DNA of 9,669 nucleotides, from the NCBI GenBank assembly GCA_903837815.1, contig CAILWD010000087.1:1-9669 (forward strand). The letters run 5' to 3'. Below, one piece after another: positions 6,327-9,669 of the stretch; position 1 is the stretch's first letter; each line of letters opens with the position of its first letter. The position numbers and the translations under genes are program-made. The notes below the pieces were generated by a model. The model ran no database searches. It was not told the DNA's origin and saw nothing but the letters and a program-made list of their open reading frames with translations. The stretch is from an uncultured Chloroflexota bacterium (GTDB lineage Bacteria > Chloroflexota > Anaerolineae > Anaerolineales > Villigracilaceae).

Positions 6327-6334
6327 ATTATAAT
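6327..6334. promoter_or_regulatory. guaB -10 element, palindromic and possibly bidirectional
   Basis: TATAAT at 6329-6334 is a perfect -10 hexamer. Initiation about 7 bases on, near 6341, would give a leader of roughly 23 bases containing the guaB Shine-Dalgarno site (AGAGGAG, 6352-6358). No good -35 is visible at 16-18 bp spacing. The 8-mer ATTATAAT is its own reverse complement, so a second TATAAT faces purA on the minus strand. Confidence 0.6.
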
Positions 6335-6363
6335 ATCGCCCGACTCAATTCAGAGGAGCAAAT

Positions 6364-7803
6364 ATGAAAATCCTACAGGACACCGCTCTGACTTACGATG
6401 ACGTTTTACTCGTGCCGCAATATTCCGAAGTGGACTCGCGCCGCCTGCTTTCCACGCAGACCAAATTGACGAAGCGGATCACCTTGCAGATTCCGCTCGT
6501 CTCTGCAAATATGGATGTGGTCACTGAAAGCGAGATGGCGATCACCATGGCGCGTGAAGGCGGCATCGGCATGATCCATCGCTTCCTGACCATTCCCGAG
6601 CAGGTGCGTCACATCGAGCGGGTCAAGAAAGCCGAATCTTTCATTGTGGATAAACCTTTCACCATGACCGAAGCAAACACCGTCGGCGACCTCAAACGCG
6701 TGGTGGAAGAAACAGGCACGGGCGGAATCCTGATTCTCGACGTGGATCAAAAGTTGATCGGCATCGTCACCACCCGCGACCTGTTGTTTGAATCCGATGA
6801 CAACAAGCCCGTCACCCAAATCATGACCAGCCCCGTCAAGACCGCTCCGCCCAACACCACGCTCAAAGAGGCAGAACGTTTCCTCCACGAATACCGCGTG
6901 GAAAAACTTCCGCTGGTGGACAAGGACGGCAAGGTCAAGGGCTTGGTGACCTTGAAAGACATCATGAAGATCACCAAGTTCCCGAAGGCGACGAAGGACT
7001 CAAAGGGGCGGCTGGCGGTTGGCGCGGCGGTGGGTGTGCGTGACAAGGAAATGCGCCGCGTCGAAGCCGCCCTCGCTGCTGGCGCGGATTGCATCGTTGT
7101 GGACATCGCTCACGGCGACTCGAACCTCGAAATCGAGATGATCAAAAATATCCGTAGGAATTTCCCCGCAGCGCAAATCATCGGCGGCAACGTGGCAACG
7201 GCGGACGGAACCAAGCGCCTGATCGAAGTTGGTGTGGACGCGGTCAAGGTCGGCGTGGGACCTGGCTCGATCTGCATCACGCGGCAGGTGGCAGGCTCAG
7301 GCGTCCCGCAGTTGACCGCTGTCATCGAGTGCGCCAAAGCCGCCGCCGAATACGGCATCCCGATCATCGCCGACGGTGGTATCCGCCAGCCTGGGGACTT
7401 GGCGAAAGCCATTGCCGCTGGAGCGCAGACCGCCATGATCGGCAGTATGCTTGCAGGCACAGACGAAAGCCCAGGCTTGGTCATGACCCGTAAGGGACAT
7501 CGTTACAAAGCCTCACGCGGCATGGCATCGCGTGAAGCCAAAATTGTCCGCGACCGCAAGGAAGGCAACGACCTGACTCAAGAAGAGATTGAAGAGTACG
7601 TCGCTGAGGGTGTCGAAGCCGCCGTCCCGTATCGCGGACGCGCACGCGAAGTGCTGACCCAACTCGTCGGCGGTTTGCAGTCGGGCATGAGCTACAGCGG
7701 CGCAACCACGCTTGAAGAATTTCAACAAAAAGCCATCATGGTGCGGATGACGGGTTCAGGCTTGCGTGAGTCTGGTCCGCATGATGTGGAAGTGTTGGGA
7801 TAG
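6364..7803 (+). CDS. guaB: Inosine-5'-monophosphate dehydrogenase (IMPDH/GMP reductase family, with CBS pair)
   Basis: The 479-residue protein is close to normal IMPDH length. IMPDH oxidises IMP to XMP with NAD, the committed step to GMP. The barrel starts with LTYDDVLLVPQYS (residues 9-21). Two CBS domains occupy about 99-145 and 150-205 between the barrel halves. GVGPGSICIT contains the nucleophile Cys304, and ADGGIRQPGDLAKAIAAGA and IGSMLAGTDESPG form the IMP/NAD site. Unusually, the mobile flap (390-416), after RGMAS in place of the usual YRGMGS, has no recognisable Arg-Tyr (DRYF) pair, the hydrolysis dyad of IMPDH. A CBS-containing GMP reductase of the GuaB1 kind therefore cannot be excluded, although VPYRG, LVGGLQSGMSYSGA and GLRESGPHDV at the C-terminus read as IMPDH. 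AGGAG (6354-6358) precedes the start by 5 bases. The TAG stop merges into the following repeat. Confidence 0.88.
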   Translation: MKILQDTALTYDDVLLVPQYSEVDSRRLLSTQTKLTKRITLQIPLVSANMDVVTESEMAITMAREGGIGMIHRFLTIPEQVRHIERVKKAESFIVDKPFTMTEANTVGDLKRVVEETGTGGILILDVDQKLIGIVTTRDLLFESDDNKPVTQIMTSPVKTAPPNTTLKEAERFLHEYRVEKLPLVDKDGKVKGLVTLKDIMKITKFPKATKDSKGRLAVGAAVGVRDKEMRRVEAALAAGADCIVVDIAHGDSNLEIEMIKNIRRNFPAAQIIGGNVATADGTKRLIEVGVDAVKVGVGPGSICITRQVAGSGVPQLTAVIECAKAAAEYGIPIIADGGIRQPGDLAKAIAAGAQTAMIGSMLAGTDESPGLVMTRKGHRYKASRGMASREAKIVRDRKEGNDLTQEEIEEYVAEGVEAAVPYRGRAREVLTQLVGGLQSGMSYSGATTLEEFQQKAIMVRMTGSGLRESGPHDVEVLG

Positions 7804-7890
7804 GTAGATAGGTAGAAAAGTAGACAGGTAGACAGGTAGGGGCGTTGTCACTTGGGTGCCTTTTACCTGTGTACCTGTATACTTGTGTAC
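7804..7890. repeat. Inverted array of 8-bp micro-repeats, second GTAGACAG copy
   Basis: Immediately after the guaB stop come in-phase octads GTAGATAG, GTAGAAAA, GTAGACAG and GTAGACAG (7804-7835). About 30 bases later come the complementary octads TACCTGTG, TACCTGTA and TACTTGTG (7864-7887). The arms 7820-7838 and 7864-7882 are complementary at 17 of 19 positions. No T-run follows, so it is not a standard terminator. It is the same family as 1536-1636. Confidence 0.87.
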
Positions 7891-7906
7891 TATTAAAGGA
7901 GATACC

Positions 7907-9241
7907 ATGACCGACCAAACAAAAACCTGGATCGAGAAAGACAAAAAGCAACTGCACCCCACCTATCATCCCAAGTCCCACGCCAACCCGCTGGTGATTG
8001 AACGCGGCGAAGGCGTCTGGCTCTACACCACCGACGGACAAAAAATCCTTGATGGCATGGCGGGACTGTGGAACGTCAACGCGGGATATGGGCGTGAGGA
8101 ACTTGCTCAAGCCGCCTACGAGCAGATGAAGACGATGGCGTTCACCTCCAACTTCGCGGGCATGACCAACCTGCCGTCCACGTTGCTGGCAGATAAACTC
8201 GCGGGCTTCGCCTACGAAGGCTTGAACACCACGCACTTCACCTCTGGCGGTTCGGAGGCGAATGACTCTGCGTTCAAGACCGCCCGCTATTATTGGAAGC
8301 GCAAGGGCAAGCCAGGCAAGTACAAGGTGATTGCCCGCAAGGGAGCGTATCACGGCGTCACCCTCGCGGGAACTTTCGCCACAGGCTTGGAAAAATATCA
8401 CACGATGTTCGCGCCAAAGGTCGAGGGATTTGTCCACATCCCCGCGCCGAATCCGTATCGGTACGAGGGTCAACTCAAAGCGGGTGAGACTGTCGGTCAA
8501 GCCGCGGCGCGTGAACTCGAAGAAGCGATTCTTCGCGAGGGGCAGGATACCGTTGCCGCGTTCATCGCCGAACCCGTGATGGGCGTGGGCGGCGTGGTCG
8601 TTCCCCCAGCCGATTACTTCCCCCTCGTTCGCCAGATTTGTGATAAATATGAAATCCTCTTCATCGCGGACGAAGTCATCACAGGCTTTGGTCGCACGGG
8701 CGAATGGTTCGCGCTCAAGCATTGGAACGTCAGACCTGACATCCTTTCCTTTGCCAAAGCCGTCACCAGCGGATACGCCCAACTGGGCGGAATCCAAATC
8801 TCGGATGAAATCCGCGAGACGATGGAATCCGCCGCCGACACCGAAGCCTACATGCACGGCTTCACCTATTCTGGACATGCCATGTCTTGCGCCGTCGCGC
8901 TGAAAAACATCGAAATCATGGAACGCGAGGAATTCCCCAAACGCGCCCGCGAGTTGGGCAAGCGTCTGCTTGACGGATTGCAGACCCTCAAAGAATTTCC
9001 CTTCGTCGGCGATGTGCGCGGACTGGGTCTGGTCTGCGGCGTGGAAATCGTCTCGGACAAGGAAGCCAAAACCGCCGACCCCGCCCGCACCATGCAAATC
9101 TTCAAAGCCGCCCAGGAACGCGGACTCCGCACCCGTCCGCTTGGCAACACGCTCGCCTTTGCCCCGCCGCTCTCCATCACCGAAGACGAAGTGGATGAAA
9201 TCATCAAACGCCTCGGCGCGGCGATGGATGGAATCCAGTAA
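7907..9241 (+). CDS. Class III PLP-dependent aminotransferase, omega-transaminase type
   Basis: The 444-residue protein has the usual length of class III (fold-type I) aminotransferases. TSGGSEANDSAFKTAR at 112-127 binds PLP phosphate, AYHG (147-150) stacks on the cofactor, FIADEVITGFGRTG (252-264) holds the pyridine-nitrogen Asp255, and SFAKAVTSGY (281-290) carries the PLP Lys284. GLWNVNAGYGR (53-63) and RPLGNTLAFAPPLSIT (410-425) are typical of omega-amino acid:pyruvate, putrescine or beta-alanine transaminases. The amino donor cannot be read from sequence, so I give no symbol. I chose ATG 7907 because AAAGGAGA (7895-7902) sits just before it. An in-frame GTG at 7856 would add residues encoded only by the octad repeat. 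No promoter is visible in the gap after guaB, so cotranscription is possible. Confidence 0.9.
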   Translation: MTDQTKTWIEKDKKQLHPTYHPKSHANPLVIERGEGVWLYTTDGQKILDGMAGLWNVNAGYGREELAQAAYEQMKTMAFTSNFAGMTNLPSTLLADKLAGFAYEGLNTTHFTSGGSEANDSAFKTARYYWKRKGKPGKYKVIARKGAYHGVTLAGTFATGLEKYHTMFAPKVEGFVHIPAPNPYRYEGQLKAGETVGQAAARELEEAILREGQDTVAAFIAEPVMGVGGVVVPPADYFPLVRQICDKYEILFIADEVITGFGRTGEWFALKHWNVRPDILSFAKAVTSGYAQLGGIQISDEIRETMESAADTEAYMHGFTYSGHAMSCAVALKNIEIMEREEFPKRARELGKRLLDGLQTLKEFPFVGDVRGLGLVCGVEIVSDKEAKTADPARTMQIFKAAQERGLRTRPLGNTLAFAPPLSITEDEVDEIIKRLGAAMDGIQ

Positions 9242-9248
9242 CTAGATG

Positions 9249-9312
9249 ATTAGAGATTAGTGGTTATCAATCTCTAATCTCTACTCTCTACTCTCTAATC
9301 TCTACTCTCTAA
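9249..9312. repeat. Tandem heptad array TCTCTA(A/C) with inverted arm
   Basis: Six perfect in-phase heptads fill 9271-9312: TCTCTAA, TCTCTAC, TCTCTAC, TCTCTAA, TCTCTAC and TCTCTAA. On the left, TAGAGATTAG (9251-9260) is the exact reverse complement of 9274-9283 and also of 9295-9304, so two alternative hairpins can form. The array ends 3 bases before the moeA start. Confidence 0.9.
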
Positions 9313-9315
9313 CTT

Positions 9316-9669
9316 ATGTCTGTCTACCTTCACGACATCCCCCTCTCTCAAGCCCAAGCCCGCCTGCGCGAAGCATTGCAGGAAGCGGACCTGTGGCGCG
9401 TCCTCGGCACGGAAGAAATTTTGCTCGATGAAAACGCCCTCGGACGTGTGACCGCTGAACCCATCTGGGCGGAGATTTCCTCGCCGCATTATCACGCCTC
9501 CGCGATGGATGGTTTCGCCGTCCGCGCGGTTTCGACCAACGGAGCCATGCCGTCCGCGCCCGTCACGCTCTTTGTCGGCTCACAGGCGCAATACGTGGAC
9601 ACGGGCGACCCGCTCCCCGAATGGGCAAACGCGGTCATCCCCATCGAAAACGTCGAATCGCTCGACGCG
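9316..9669 (+). CDS. moeA: MoeA-type molybdopterin molybdenumtransferase, 3'-truncated by window end
   Basis: Only the first 118 residues are present. MoeA inserts molybdate into adenylated molybdopterin to complete the molybdenum cofactor. Recognisable are TEEILLDENALGRVTAEPI (32-50), SSPHYHASAMDGFAVRA (55-71, the conserved S-A-M-D-G-[FY]-A block) and YVDTGDPLPEWANAVIPIENV (from 93). SVYLHDIPLSQAQ near the N-terminus and the SSPHYH block resemble the longer MoeA proteins that carry a C-terminal periplasmic-binding-protein-like domain, but that part would lie outside the window, so this is inference. The start has no Shine-Dalgarno sequence: the 40 bases before it are heptad repeat. No earlier in-frame start is credible, since that region is repeat. 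Confidence 0.88.
   Translation, partial: MSVYLHDIPLSQAQARLREALQEADLWRVLGTEEILLDENALGRVTAEPIWAEISSPHYHASAMDGFAVRAVSTNGAMPSAPVTLFVGSQAQYVDTGDPLPEWANAVIPIENVESLDA

Noticed and set aside
7820..7890. Intrinsic terminator after guaB
   Set aside because: The inverted arms are long but the loop is about 25 bases and no T-run follows the right arm.
7856..7906. GTG start at 7856 for the aminotransferase
   Set aside because: The extra residues are encoded only by the octad repeat, and a good Shine-Dalgarno site lies directly before ATG 7907.
7736..9097. 453-codon open frame on the minus strand
   Set aside because: It is antisense to the aminotransferase, which has all PLP motifs. The minus-strand translation is rich in Gly, Arg and His with no domain pattern, so it is a shadow of high-GC codon use.
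9271..9312. CRISPR array
   Set aside because: Repeat units are 7 bp with no spacers, there are no cas genes, and the same applies to the other arrays.

Overview
The window looks like a chromosomal, housekeeping-type stretch from a bacterium of the phylum Chloroflexota, probably class Anaerolineae. That placement is inference, based on protein flavour (MoeA, IMPDH and PurA variants, several lineage-type membrane proteins) and on the short-period intergenic repeats. No database search was possible. There are no tRNA or rRNA genes, no CRISPR array and no transposase.

Layout. (1) Bases 1-2540, plus strand: a membrane protein whose true start may lie left of the window, a translationally coupled lipoprotein with an FGE/SUMF-type fold, and a CtaB-like heme O synthase. 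This suggests a respiratory (heme-copper oxidase or NO-reductase-like) neighbourhood. (2) Bases 2601-4013, plus strand: three tightly packed, overlapping small membrane-protein genes, the last of the DUF423/YgdD family, closed by a clear intrinsic terminator at 4020-4047. (3) A solo membrane protein at 4066-4764 runs convergently into purA (4754-6019, minus strand). (4) purA and guaB (6364-7803, plus strand) are divergent. They are the two enzymes that draw IMP towards AMP and GMP, so the 344-base gap between them is a natural control point. It holds a palindromic -10 element and a 103-bp inverted-repeat element. (5) A class III PLP aminotransferase (7907-9241) and the 5' part of moeA (9316 to the window end) follow guaB.

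The most unusual feature is a set of 7- or 8-bp micro-repeat arrays in the short gaps between genes. In several the forward units are followed by their reverse complements, so the array can fold. One heptad array lies inside the 5' coding end of the ctaB-like gene, and two others sit directly against start codons that lack a Shine-Dalgarno sequence. They resemble in style the heptameric STRR repeats known from cyanobacteria. Secondary points of interest are PurA with changed residues in the IMP pocket, an IMPDH whose flap shows no recognisable Arg-Tyr dyad, and an FGE-like protein without the catalytic cysteines.
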